Positions 8,813 through 16,855 of a stretch of 37,860 nt of DNA are shown one piece after another. The translations under genes and the position numbers were made by a program. The stretch is from Myceligenerans indicum (GTDB taxonomy: Bacteria > Actinomycetota > Actinomycetes > Actinomycetales > Cellulomonadaceae). The notes beneath the pieces are model-generated. The model searched no databases, was not told the origin of the DNA, and worked only from the letters and a program-made list of their open reading frames with translations. The stretch is from assembly GCF_016742955.1 (NCBI RefSeq), contig NZ_JABBYC010000045.1, positions 1-37,860 of the forward strand, in the 5' to 3' direction. Within the stretch, counting starts at the first letter, position 1, and each line of letters begins with the position of its first letter.

Positions 8813-9451
8813 TCAGCAGTCCTCCTTGACTACGTCGGCCTCACGGACACCCCACACCTGAGCCGGCAATCCCTCCATGACCACGTGCATGCGCACCCGC
8901 TGCGAAACCCCCTCCTGCAGCACTGACGTGCCGTCTGGCGTCACGACGTCTGTCCCTGTGTTGTCGATGCACGCCTCGAAGACAATCTGATGGCCCGTGA
9001 ACTCCGCCTCGAGAGGATCGCCCTTCTTGTACTCGGCGTTCTCCACCGATACGAGGCCTTCACCCTCACCGATGAGCTTCAGCTTGTGCTCGCCATACTG
9101 GTCCCAGACGGACTTCAACCGAGCCCTGTGATCCATACCCGCCAGGTAACCGTTGTCGTTCAGCTCCGAGAAGCCGTTGGTCCCGGCACGCTGGTGCCGG
9201 TCGTAGATCTCCCGGAACTCCTTGTACCGCTGTACGGCGTCGGCGATGCGCTCCTGCGCGGCCGCCTCGGCGGGATCGGTCGGGGTCGGCGAGACCGTCG
9301 ACGAGAACGAGGGCGAGGACGGCGCCGAAGCGACCGGCGACGCCGCCGGCGGCGCATCACTCACCACCCCGCATCCGACCACGCCCACAGCGACGGCAGC
9401 CACCAGAAAGGCACTGCCGACCCCTCGGGCCCCACGGACAGCACGGATCAT
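8813..9451 (-). CDS. Putative lipoprotein (DUF6318-like)
   Basis: A 212-residue lipoprotein precursor: MIRAVRGARG, a hydrophobic core, and lipobox VVGC with Cys27, then a Ser/Pro/Ala-rich linker (about 30-60). The rest (AAAQERIADAVQRYKEFREIYDRHQRAG and a strand-rich C-terminus) resembles the DUF6318 family of actinobacterial lipoproteins, which share an NTF2-like shape. I chose ATG 9451 over the GTG-type start 126 nt upstream because AGGGGG sits six bases before it and the signal peptide begins there. It is the first gene of a pair with the secreted PKD-like protein and is probably exposed on the membrane outer face. Function unknown. Confidence 0.75.
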   Translation of the reverse strand: MIRAVRGARGVGSAFLVAAVAVGVVGCGVVSDAPPAASPVASAPSSPSFSSTVSPTPTDPAEAAAQERIADAVQRYKEFREIYDRHQRAGTNGFSELNDNGYLAGMDHRARLKSVWDQYGEHKLKLIGEGEGLVSVENAEYKKGDPLEAEFTGHQIVFEACIDNTGTDVVTPDGTSVLQEGVSQRVRMHVVMEGLPAQVWGVREADVVKEDC

Positions 9452-9608
9452 GAATCCCCCTCGCGAAACTCCTGCATTCAGCCGCGCCCCGGAACCCGCG
9501 GACGCGACCACTCGATCCTGGGTCCGCACACCTGCGGCGGCACCGACGACGCCACCGTACCCGCCCACACCCGACATATCCCGAAACTCGGTCCACGCCC
9601 CCTTTCGT

Positions 9609-9682
9609 CGACCACGCCATTCTGTTGCGTGGGAGCGCGACCATCCACCGTAACGGCGTGGTCGAACGGAATGGCGTGGCCG
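9609..9682. repeat. Palindromic REP-like element, copy 2
   Basis: CGACCACGCCAT (9609-9620) pairs with ATGGCGTGGCCG (9671-9682; one mismatch) and alternatively with GGCGTGGTCG (9655-9664). The left half is about three-quarters identical over some 35 bases to the element at 103-139, including the block TGGGAGCG. Like that copy, it sits just past the stop of a minus-strand gene (jetD). A short tandem GTTGCCAGGCC repeat follows at about 9688-9714. The interval 9452-9717 otherwise contains no gene. Confidence 0.55.
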
Positions 9683-9717
9683 ATCCGTTGCCAGGCCAGG
9701 AACGTTGCCAGGCCGGG

Positions 9718-11049
9718 TCAGTGGTGGTCGGCCGCCATCAGGGCTGCCAGCGCGTCCTGCTCCGGGATCCGTTCCTGCTCGATCCGCCGCACGGGCGCCT
9801 CCCCCGCCGTCGCGACCGCGTGGTACGCGACCGTCTCACCCTCGGTGAGGTGCGTCAGCCGAGCCGACGACGGCTTGATCGGCCGCCCGGAGGCATCCCG
9901 GTCGACGCCCAGCTGCTCGTACCGGCCCAGCGCGACGCCGTCCATGAGGATCGACCGGACCGGCGGCCCGGGCACGCCGTCGGCGTCGGGCCCGGCCATC
10001 GCACCGCGGAACCGGTCCAGGATGGCGAACCCGTCGGCGTCGATGTCGCCCCAGTAGACGACGTCGCCCGCGGAGCGGATCCACGGGATCCCGGCCAGCA
10101 GGGACGCCGCCGCCTTCCCGCCGCCCTCGACGACGACCGTCCCCTCCGCCTCGGGGAACCACAGCCGGCAATCACGGTTCTCGACGACGAGCACCCTCTG
10201 CGGCACATACGCCAGGTCATGCACGTCACCGGTGGTCCACGCGTCGTGGCGCCGCCCGCGGCCTCGCAGGTAGCCAGGATCGACGTAGGTCAGATGGACG
10301 ACGGCGAGCCGCGGCCGCACCTCACGCCCGACGTCCCGCCCGACGACGTCCCGCAGCAGCCCGCCGTGCGTCTCGACCCACTTCGAGTGCGCCCGCGGGA
10401 TCGGGAGTTGCCGCAGCGTCCACGCGCTGAGGTCCTGGTGCTCCGCGAGCCACCCGGCGACGGCAAGCAGCACCTCGATCTCCGCATCGGGCAGGCGCAT
10501 CACCGCACGCAGGTTCGCCGGCGTGAGGTTCGCCCGCGCGCGGCACAGCGCCCGGGCGATCCGGCGGGCTCGTTCGACGTCGACCTCAGGTCCGGTCGCG
10601 CCGAGATACCGGATCAGCGCGAGCGCCGCGTCCACACCGGCGACACGCAGTTCCACGGGAGCATCCTCCGTGACTCCTTCGACGGAGACCCGCGCGGACA
10701 CCACCGAGGCTTCCGGACCGGCCGGAGGACCGAGTTCCGCGGCAGCCTCGTCCCAGGCGGTGCGCCAGTCATGCCACGCCCCGAACCCGAGCCGCGCCAC
10801 CGCCGCGCCCGAGCTCACGCCGGGCCGGAGCCGCAGCGACGCCTGGAACACGGGAGCGGCTCCGCGCTGCGCGGCACCGCCCTCGACCGCCGCGTCCGTT
10901 TCCCTGTCCGCCGCGGCACCGCCGGCAGTCACGGAGCCGCCTGCCTCTTCCTGCTCGGTCTCGGCGCAGACCGCCTCCGCCCAGCGACGCGCCAGGCGTG
11001 CGGCGATCTGCTCACCCGCCTCGAGAGGCGGAACGAGCCGCGGGCTCAC
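9718..11049 (-). CDS. jetD: Wadjet nuclease subunit JetD (Toprim)
   Basis: A 443-residue protein with the DUF3322-DUF2220 architecture of JetD. The C-terminal half carries a Toprim domain: the catalytic Glu in LVVENRD (E290) and the acidic metal motif WGDIDADG (about 333-340). In known Wadjet systems JetD is the topoisomerase VI-like nuclease that cuts plasmid DNA trapped by the SMC complex. The start is GTG 11049, overlapping the jetC stop as GTGA; the reading frame continues upstream antisense-like through jetC and that part is not this gene. There is no good ribosome binding site, so translation likely depends on coupling to jetC. Residues of about 25-65 are Ala/Gly/Glu-rich and may be a disordered insertion. 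Confidence 0.9.
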   Translation of the reverse strand: MSPRLVPPLEAGEQIAARLARRWAEAVCAETEQEEAGGSVTAGGAAADRETDAAVEGGAAQRGAAPVFQASLRLRPGVSSGAAVARLGFGAWHDWRTAWDEAAAELGPPAGPEASVVSARVSVEGVTEDAPVELRVAGVDAALALIRYLGATGPEVDVERARRIARALCRARANLTPANLRAVMRLPDAEIEVLLAVAGWLAEHQDLSAWTLRQLPIPRAHSKWVETHGGLLRDVVGRDVGREVRPRLAVVHLTYVDPGYLRGRGRRHDAWTTGDVHDLAYVPQRVLVVENRDCRLWFPEAEGTVVVEGGGKAAASLLAGIPWIRSAGDVVYWGDIDADGFAILDRFRGAMAGPDADGVPGPPVRSILMDGVALGRYEQLGVDRDASGRPIKPSSARLTHLTEGETVAYHAVATAGEAPVRRIEQERIPEQDALAALMAADHH

Positions 11050-14000
11050 GGTATCGGGGCCGTTTCGTCCAGGCCTGCGACCGGCTTGGTCCGCGAGCGC
11101 CCGGTGGTGTCCTTGAGGACGACGTACTTCAGGTCGACGTGGGGTTCCAGCGCGCTGTACTTGTCGTTCGGGGCACCGATGACGAGCTGGAACCCGAGGC
11201 CGCGCCAGGCGCCGACGGCGCGTCCGGTGAAGCGGGCGTCGGCCTTGATGAGGGCCTCGTCCAGGAAGACCGGGGCGTAGCGGGGACGTTCGGCGCCGGC
11301 GTCGCCGAGCTGGTAGCGCAGGGCGGCACCGACGATGAACGCGACGAGTTCCTGCGACTCGCCTCCGGACTTCTCGCCGATGTGGTCGTAGAGGGCGACG
11401 TGGTTGCCCTCCAGATCGACCTTCTCGGCGCTGAGTCGCACGTGGCGGCGCACGTCGACGAGGTCGGCGAAGTCGGGTGCGGTGCGGCGGACGCGGTCCA
11501 CGATCTTCGCCATGCGCTGGTAGCGCCGTTCCCGTTCCGGCTCGTCGGCGTCCTGGGCGAGGCGTTCGCGCAGGGCGCGCAGTTCCTTGCGGAATCCGGC
11601 GACGACGGCGGACTGGTTGTCGCTCGCGTCGATGCGCAGGCGGTGGTGGTCGTCGGCAAAGGGGAGGCCGGCGAGGATGTCGTTGACGGGGCCGATGCGT
11701 TCCTTGATCTCGCGGACCGCGGCGGACAGCGAGCTGTGCAGGTCGGTGAGGTCGTTGCCGGACAGTCGCAGGAGGCTGTTGCGCCACTCGGCCTCCAGCT
11801 CGTGGATGCCATGGGTCTGCAGGTCGGTGAGGATGCGGTCGTAGTCCGCCCACGAGGCATCCGGGTCGGTGCCGAGGTTCGGGTCGGGCCAGCGCTGCTG
11901 GAACGTGTCGAACGTTCTGGCGAGCGCGGCACGGGCGGTGCGGATCGTGTTCTGCGCCGTCTCCCGGTCCGTTCCGAGGCGGGCGCCGGCCTGCCGGAGT
12001 GCGCCGTCGAAGGCGGCGAGCGCGTCGGCGGGCGCGGTGTGACCGGAGACGGTGACGGTGACGGTGCCGGTGCCGGCGGCCGTGGAGGTGTTGCCCGCCG
12101 CGTCAGCGACGGTGCCCGCGCCGGCACCGGTGGCCGGGTCGACACCGGTGGCCGGGTCGACGCCGGTGGCGGGGTCGACGCCGGGCCGATCGGCATCGGC
12201 CGATCCGAACAGCATCGCGAGGTAGTCGCGCTGGTCCTGCGTCAGTTCGGTTCCTGCGGCGTCGTCGAGGGCCTGCTGGGCGGCGTCGACGTCGTCGGCG
12301 ATCTCGGACCAGCGCTCCCCCAGTGCCTCGACGCGCCCCTTGGCCTGGCCGAGCTCCTGGTTGAGCGTGTCGATCCGCCCGTCCAGCTCGACGGCCTTCG
12401 CCTGGAGCCGGGCGATGTCGGGGTTGCCGCCGGTGACCTCGTCGATGACCTGCGTCCAGCGGGCCTCCTCCGCCTCCACGGCGGTGACGTCGACCTGCAC
12501 CCAGGTCAGGTCGCCGACGACGGCGTGGGCGCCGCGTGCGTCGTCGTACCGGTTCAGGGCGAGTTCGGCCTGCTCCAGCCGCTGCTCGGCGGCGTCGAGG
12601 TCGCGGGCGGCGCGGTCGATCTGGTCGTCGAGATGAGCCAGGCGACGGCTGTTGGTGAACCCGAGAACGTTGCCTCGCAGGTCGCCGCCGTGGGCGCCCC
12701 GGTTCCCCTCGGACACCTGCCCCTGTCGGGTCAGTGCCTTCGGATGCTGCGAGAGCTGTCCGGGGGTGTCGACACAGACGTAGGGGAACCGCCGGTGCAG
12801 CTCGCTCTTCAGCCAGCCGGTGAACGGCCCCTCGCGCACGTCGAGCCGTCCGGGCAGGGTGCGGGAGTCGAGGCCGACCGTGTCCTGCTGCCCGGTGGGC
12901 ACGCCCTGGAAGTTCACGCGGGACGACGTCGGGACGCTGTCGATCGCCTTGCGGAACGCGGCCAGGCGCCCCGCGTCGATCAGCATGACGGTCGCGAACC
13001 CGCCCAGTGCCAGGTTGAACGCGCCGCGCCAGGGCTCGAACTCGGTGCGGACCTCCAGCAGCTCGCCCACGAACGGCAGGTCGTCGACGGTCATACCCGC
13101 CGCGTCGGCCAGGGCGGCCCGGGCGCGGTGCAGGTAGCCGGGGATGTTGCCGGTGCGCTCGGCCGCCGCCTCGCGGTCCTTCTCCAGCCCGGCCAGGTGG
13201 TCGCGCGCCTCCTTGCGGGCGGACATCGCGGCGCCGTAGGTCTCGCGGGCGACCCGCTTGGCGTCGTCGTCCTCCAGTGCGGCGCGGGACCGGGAGGCGA
13301 CGGCCGCGAACTCGGCCTCGGAGGAGACGGCGGTGTCGAGGACGTCCAGGGCGTCGTCGAGCCGCCGCCGGGCACGCCGCACCTCACCGAGCCGGGACCG
13401 GACGCCCGTGAGCTCCCGGTTCGCCTGGTCGAGCCGGTCCCCGCCCGACGCACGCAGCGTCTCGCGCACGCCGTCCAGCTCGGACCGCGCCGCGGCGATC
13501 CGCGCCGTCGTGTCCTCCACGCTCCCCCGCGCGTCGCGCTGCTCGCGCTGCAGCTCGCGTTCGACGGCGCGCAGCAGGCCGAGGCGCCGCTCGTGCCGCC
13601 ACAGCGCCGCGGGTGACGTGGCGTCGTCGAACGATCCGAGCTGCTCGATGACGTCCAGGCGGTCCTGCGCCGCGTCGATCGACGCGCGGTCCTCGCGGAT
13701 CGGCGCGAGCGCCGTGACCTGCTGCCGGGCGGTGACCATCTGGTCGCGCGTGCCGGTCAGCTTGTCGAAGTGTTCGACGACGTCGTCCGCCTTGGCGAGG
13801 GTGTCCGGCTCCTCCAGGACCATCGCCTTGTACAGGGCGTCCACCGTGGTGATCTGCTGTCCGGCCTGGATGCGGCCGAGCAGCCCCACCGCCTTGGCGC
13901 CGTTGCCCGTCGCGCCGATACCGAGGGTGGAGTGCAGCCGCGCGGTGAAGTCCCGGTCGGTGTCGAACGAGGTCAGGCCGGCCGCCTTGACCGGGCCGGC

Positions 14001-14546
14001 GGCGAGCCGCTGCTCGGCGGCGGGAATCAGGTCACGCAGGCCGAACGCGCCGTCGTACGTCGCCCGCAGGGCCGTGACGTCGTCCAGGGTGCGGGCGGAG
14101 GCGGGGACGTACCAGGCGCGCAGGGCGGTGAACTCGGTGCCGGACTGGTCGGCCCAGGTCATCGCGATCGCGGACCACGTGTCGCGGGTGTCGCCGCGGA
14201 GCACGCGCTGGCGGGTGCCGCCGTCGGTCCGCGACTCGTCGAGCTTGCCGCGGGCGTAGGACAGGACGTTGCGCTGGTCCTTCCCGCGCGGGCGGCCCAC
14301 GACGCCGCCGTTGGACGCGCCGTTGAACGGCGTCGTGTGCGGCATGAGCAGGGCGATGTAGGCGTCCATCAGGGTGGACTTGCCCGAGCCCGAGCCGCCA
14401 GAGAGCAGGGTTGCGGTGGGGGCGAGGCGGACGCGGTGGTGGCCGTCGTAGCCGCCCCAGTTGACGAGCTGGAGGTCGCGGGCGACCCACTGCTGCCCGG
14501 TCGAGGCCTGCGGGATGAGGCCGAACAGGGTGTCGATCATGGTCAT
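11046..14546 (-). CDS. jetC: Wadjet SMC-like ATPase JetC
   Basis: A 1166-residue SbcC/MukB-like ATPase. Walker A is GGSGSGKS (K56); the signature SGGESQE lies near residue 1060 and Walker B (APVFLDEALIKAD) near 1090. Long coiled-coil arms fill the interior around a hinge region. Known role: the JetABC complex extrudes DNA loops and recognises small circular DNA. ATG 14546 overlaps the jetB stop (ATGA) and follows a GAGGAGG sequence; longer versions run into jetB in another frame and are not real. Near residue 790 three exact VDPATG units plus an Ala/Gly/Thr-rich stretch form an unusual linker inside the second coiled-coil arm (DNA repeat at 12127-12180). Confidence 0.93.
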   Translation of the reverse strand: MTMIDTLFGLIPQASTGQQWVARDLQLVNWGGYDGHHRVRLAPTATLLSGGSGSGKSTLMDAYIALLMPHTTPFNGASNGGVVGRPRGKDQRNVLSYARGKLDESRTDGGTRQRVLRGDTRDTWSAIAMTWADQSGTEFTALRAWYVPASARTLDDVTALRATYDGAFGLRDLIPAAEQRLAAGPVKAAGLTSFDTDRDFTARLHSTLGIGATGNGAKAVGLLGRIQAGQQITTVDALYKAMVLEEPDTLAKADDVVEHFDKLTGTRDQMVTARQQVTALAPIREDRASIDAAQDRLDVIEQLGSFDDATSPAALWRHERRLGLLRAVERELQREQRDARGSVEDTTARIAAARSELDGVRETLRASGGDRLDQANRELTGVRSRLGEVRRARRRLDDALDVLDTAVSSEAEFAAVASRSRAALEDDDAKRVARETYGAAMSARKEARDHLAGLEKDREAAAERTGNIPGYLHRARAALADAAGMTVDDLPFVGELLEVRTEFEPWRGAFNLALGGFATVMLIDAGRLAAFRKAIDSVPTSSRVNFQGVPTGQQDTVGLDSRTLPGRLDVREGPFTGWLKSELHRRFPYVCVDTPGQLSQHPKALTRQGQVSEGNRGAHGGDLRGNVLGFTNSRRLAHLDDQIDRAARDLDAAEQRLEQAELALNRYDDARGAHAVVGDLTWVQVDVTAVEAEEARWTQVIDEVTGGNPDIARLQAKAVELDGRIDTLNQELGQAKGRVEALGERWSEIADDVDAAQQALDDAAGTELTQDQRDYLAMLFGSADADRPGVDPATGVDPATGVDPATGAGAGTVADAAGNTSTAAGTGTVTVTVSGHTAPADALAAFDGALRQAGARLGTDRETAQNTIRTARAALARTFDTFQQRWPDPNLGTDPDASWADYDRILTDLQTHGIHELEAEWRNSLLRLSGNDLTDLHSSLSAAVREIKERIGPVNDILAGLPFADDHHRLRIDASDNQSAVVAGFRKELRALRERLAQDADEPERERRYQRMAKIVDRVRRTAPDFADLVDVRRHVRLSAEKVDLEGNHVALYDHIGEKSGGESQELVAFIVGAALRYQLGDAGAERPRYAPVFLDEALIKADARFTGRAVGAWRGLGFQLVIGAPNDKYSALEPHVDLKYVVLKDTTGRSRTKPVAGLDETAPIP
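12127..12180. repeat. Three 18-bp tandem repeats inside jetC
   Basis: Three head-to-tail copies of an 18-bp unit (CCGGTGGCCGGGTCGACA and two near-identical copies) encode three VDPATG hexapeptides on the minus strand. Since 18 is a multiple of 3, copy-number change would keep the frame. It lies in the low-complexity linker of the SMC protein. Confidence 0.85.
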
Positions 14547-15295
14547 CGGGCGGCCTCCTCGGGCTGCTCCTGGGTCAGGACGCCGGTGGCGGACTCGGGA
14601 GCGGTGCCGTTCTGCTCGGCGAGCCAGGTGCGCAGCTCGACCAGGCGTTCGTTGCTGAGCACGATCTCGACCAGCGGCGTCACGCGGTAGCGGCCCTCCG
14701 ACTCGAGGTGCACCACGCCCTCCTTGGCGAGGCGGCGCACCGCGCCCCGGATCTCGTTCTGGCGGGCGGCCAGGTTGGAGTCGTCGACGTCGTAGTAGGT
14801 GAGCACCGTCTGCTCGATCTCCTCGACGTCCACACGGGCCGAGGTCTCCCCCGCGCCGCGTTCCCGCTGGAAGATGGTGCGCAGATGGACGAGCACCAGG
14901 GTCTCGGCGCGGTTGTAGGCGTCGTCCTTGAGCAGGATCGGCACGTCCAGCTCGGCGGAGCGCACCTGCTTCTTGTAGGCGATACCGCGCTCGTGGTCCA
15001 CCACGAGCTGCACGAACAGGTCGTGCAGCCGGGACTCCAGGGTCTGCTGGTTCGCCAGGAGGACGCGCCACTGGGCCGGGTTCCGGTCCGCCACCAGGAA
15101 GCGGCGCTGCAGGAGGCGGACCAGGACGCGGCGGACCTCCGGGTCGGGGATGCCGCCGGAGTCGCCGGGGAAGAGCTCGTGCGGGTCCTCCTCCATCGAG
15201 ACGGTGTCGATGAAACCGGAGTCGGGGGTGGTGCCGGCATCCGTGCCCGCGGTCGGTCCGCCGTCGTCCCTCGACGCCTCGTCGGCCTCAGTCAT
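14543..15295 (-). CDS. jetB: Wadjet subunit JetB (DUF4194)
   Basis: A 250-residue protein of the DUF4194 family, the kleisin-associated (KITE-like) winged-helix subunit of Wadjet. The first 45 residues are acidic and probably disordered. The core begins at PDPEVRRVLVRLLQRRFLVADRNPAQW and includes a C-terminal winged-helix-like segment (IRGAVRRLAKEGVVHLESEGRYRVTP). The ATG start overlaps the 3' end of jetA by 8 nt, and its TGA overlaps the jetC start as ATGA. These overlaps indicate tight translational coupling, as expected for subunits made in fixed ratio. Confidence 0.9.
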   Translation of the reverse strand: MTEADEASRDDGGPTAGTDAGTTPDSGFIDTVSMEEDPHELFPGDSGGIPDPEVRRVLVRLLQRRFLVADRNPAQWRVLLANQQTLESRLHDLFVQLVVDHERGIAYKKQVRSAELDVPILLKDDAYNRAETLVLVHLRTIFQRERGAGETSARVDVEEIEQTVLTYYDVDDSNLAARQNEIRGAVRRLAKEGVVHLESEGRYRVTPLVEIVLSNERLVELRTWLAEQNGTAPESATGVLTQEQPEEAAR

Positions 15296-16775
15296 CTGTG
15301 TCTTCCTTCATGCGTACCGTCACGCCGCCGAAGGCGAACCGGCGGCGGGTGCCGTCCGGGCGGATCGCCTCGACGTACGCGACCTCGTCGGTCTCGGTCA
15401 GGTCGTGCCGGTCGGCGATCTCCAGCAGGCCGAGCAGGTCGACCGGGCGCCGGTGCTCGGCGGGCGCCGAGGCGAACACGGCGGCGAGGTCCGCGCCGTC
15501 GTCGGCCGCGAGGGAGTACAGGTGCTCCGTGAGCGGCGCGTAGTGCGGGCCGCCCCACTCGCGCGAGTCGTCGTCCGGGGTGAGGGCGTCGTCGTCCCAC
15601 TCGGTGAGCGGGGCGGGCGGCTGCGGCGGGCGCAGGTCGTTCGTCGTGCGGCGCAGGTTCCCGACCTCGGGCAGCGGGAGGCGGCGCAGCGGCGTCACCT
15701 CCTGCCCGGGGCGGGTGTCCGGAACCCACGTCTGGAGCCCGGTCATGACCTCCCGCAGCAGCTCGTCGACCTGACGGTCCCGCAGCGGGTCGTGGTTGCG
15801 CACCTGCGTGGTGATCACCGTGGACGCCTGCCGCTGCGTCCGGTTCACCTCCTCGACGCCGCGGGCGATCCGGCGCGCGATGTCGCGCAGCTCCCCCCGC
15901 TGCGCGGCCGGCAGGCGCTCGGTGAAGCGGTGCCGCAGCACGACGTCGAGATGGTCGGACAGCTCGTCCATCCGCTCCGGATCGCCCAGCAGGCGCAGCG
16001 CCCCCGCGAAGGCGCGGCCCTCCGGCGTCGACTCGCTCACGTGCTCGGCACGCTCCAGGTACTCGCGCAGCACCTCCTGGGACGGGCGCTCGTCCTGCCG
16101 CAGGCCCGTGATGACGCTGCGCTGCATCGCCTTGATCGACTCCGCCACCCGCGCGAAGTCCGCCGGCAGCTCGCGGACCAGGTGCAGGACGTTCTCCGCC
16201 TCCTCCAGCAGGACCTCGTCGGGGACGTCCTCGATCAGGCCCGTGCGCTGGATCCGGTCCAGCTCCGCCTGCAGACGGCGGATCTGGCCGTCCAGGCGCG
16301 CCATGCGGGCCAGGACGTCCGGGTCGGCGTCCTGGGCAAGGTGTTCGACGGCGTCCAGGAGGGTGCGGACCCGGGACTCCGAGACGCGGGCGCGCGTGCC
16401 GCCGGCCCGCCCGGCCACCTCCAGGGCGCCGACGGCATGGGCGGAGAGCTGGTAGACCTCCACGTCGTCCTCCGCGATGCGGCGGATCAGCCAGCCGACG
16501 TCGGCCCACTGACGGCACAGGTCACGGGCACTGCCCTCCGGAATCGCGCGGGCGCCCTCGTCGCGGAACTCGTAACCCTGGGCACGGAGCTGGTCCAGGG
16601 CGTCACCGATCTCCGTGTGCGCGTCCGCGACCGGGACGGTGGGGCGCTCCGGGGTGAAGACCAGGGAGAGGAGAGAGACGACGAGCGGGGCATAGCGGCG
16701 GTGCAGGAGGTCCAGCATGGGCTCCTGGAAGGCGCGGAGGGCGCCGAGATAGGCGCCTTCGGCGCGGGTGATCAC
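15288..16775 (-). CDS. jetA: Wadjet subunit JetA (DUF3375, kleisin-like)
   Basis: A 495-residue protein of the DUF3375 family, the MukF-like kleisin of Wadjet that bridges the JetC heads and binds JetB. It opens with an N-terminal winged-helix region (ALRAFQEPMLDLLHRRYAPLVVSLLSLVF) followed by long helices (such as VLARMARLDGQIRRLQAELDRIQRTG near 175-200) and ends with a helical/strand C-domain. I chose GTG 16775 because upstream sequence in this frame belongs to the antisense of the neighbour, and conserved JetA sequence begins immediately (ITRAEGAYLGALRAF). A weak AGCAGG precedes it. It is first of the jetABCD operon, 80 nt after the DUF4232-like gene, so it may share that promoter or have its own in the gap. 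Confidence 0.9.
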   Translation of the reverse strand: MITRAEGAYLGALRAFQEPMLDLLHRRYAPLVVSLLSLVFTPERPTVPVADAHTEIGDALDQLRAQGYEFRDEGARAIPEGSARDLCRQWADVGWLIRRIAEDDVEVYQLSAHAVGALEVAGRAGGTRARVSESRVRTLLDAVEHLAQDADPDVLARMARLDGQIRRLQAELDRIQRTGLIEDVPDEVLLEEAENVLHLVRELPADFARVAESIKAMQRSVITGLRQDERPSQEVLREYLERAEHVSESTPEGRAFAGALRLLGDPERMDELSDHLDVVLRHRFTERLPAAQRGELRDIARRIARGVEEVNRTQRQASTVITTQVRNHDPLRDRQVDELLREVMTGLQTWVPDTRPGQEVTPLRRLPLPEVGNLRRTTNDLRPPQPPAPLTEWDDDALTPDDDSREWGGPHYAPLTEHLYSLAADDGADLAAVFASAPAEHRRPVDLLGLLEIADRHDLTETDEVAYVEAIRPDGTRRRFAFGGVTVRMKEDTDD

Positions 16776-16855
16776 GCGGGAACCTGCTCGGGGACGCGAC
16801 GACGGGGCAGGGCACGACGACGGAGGAAAAGGGCAGGTGGGATCACAGTGAGAGT

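Noticed and set aside
11050..11853. N-terminal extension of JetD by 268 codons
   Set aside because: This part runs through jetC in another frame and is Arg/Pro-rich; the GTG at 11049 overlapping the jetC stop is the natural start.
10998..13616. 872-residue plus-strand ORF antisense to jetC
   Set aside because: Mirror frame of a strongly coding SMC gene; no recognisable domain.
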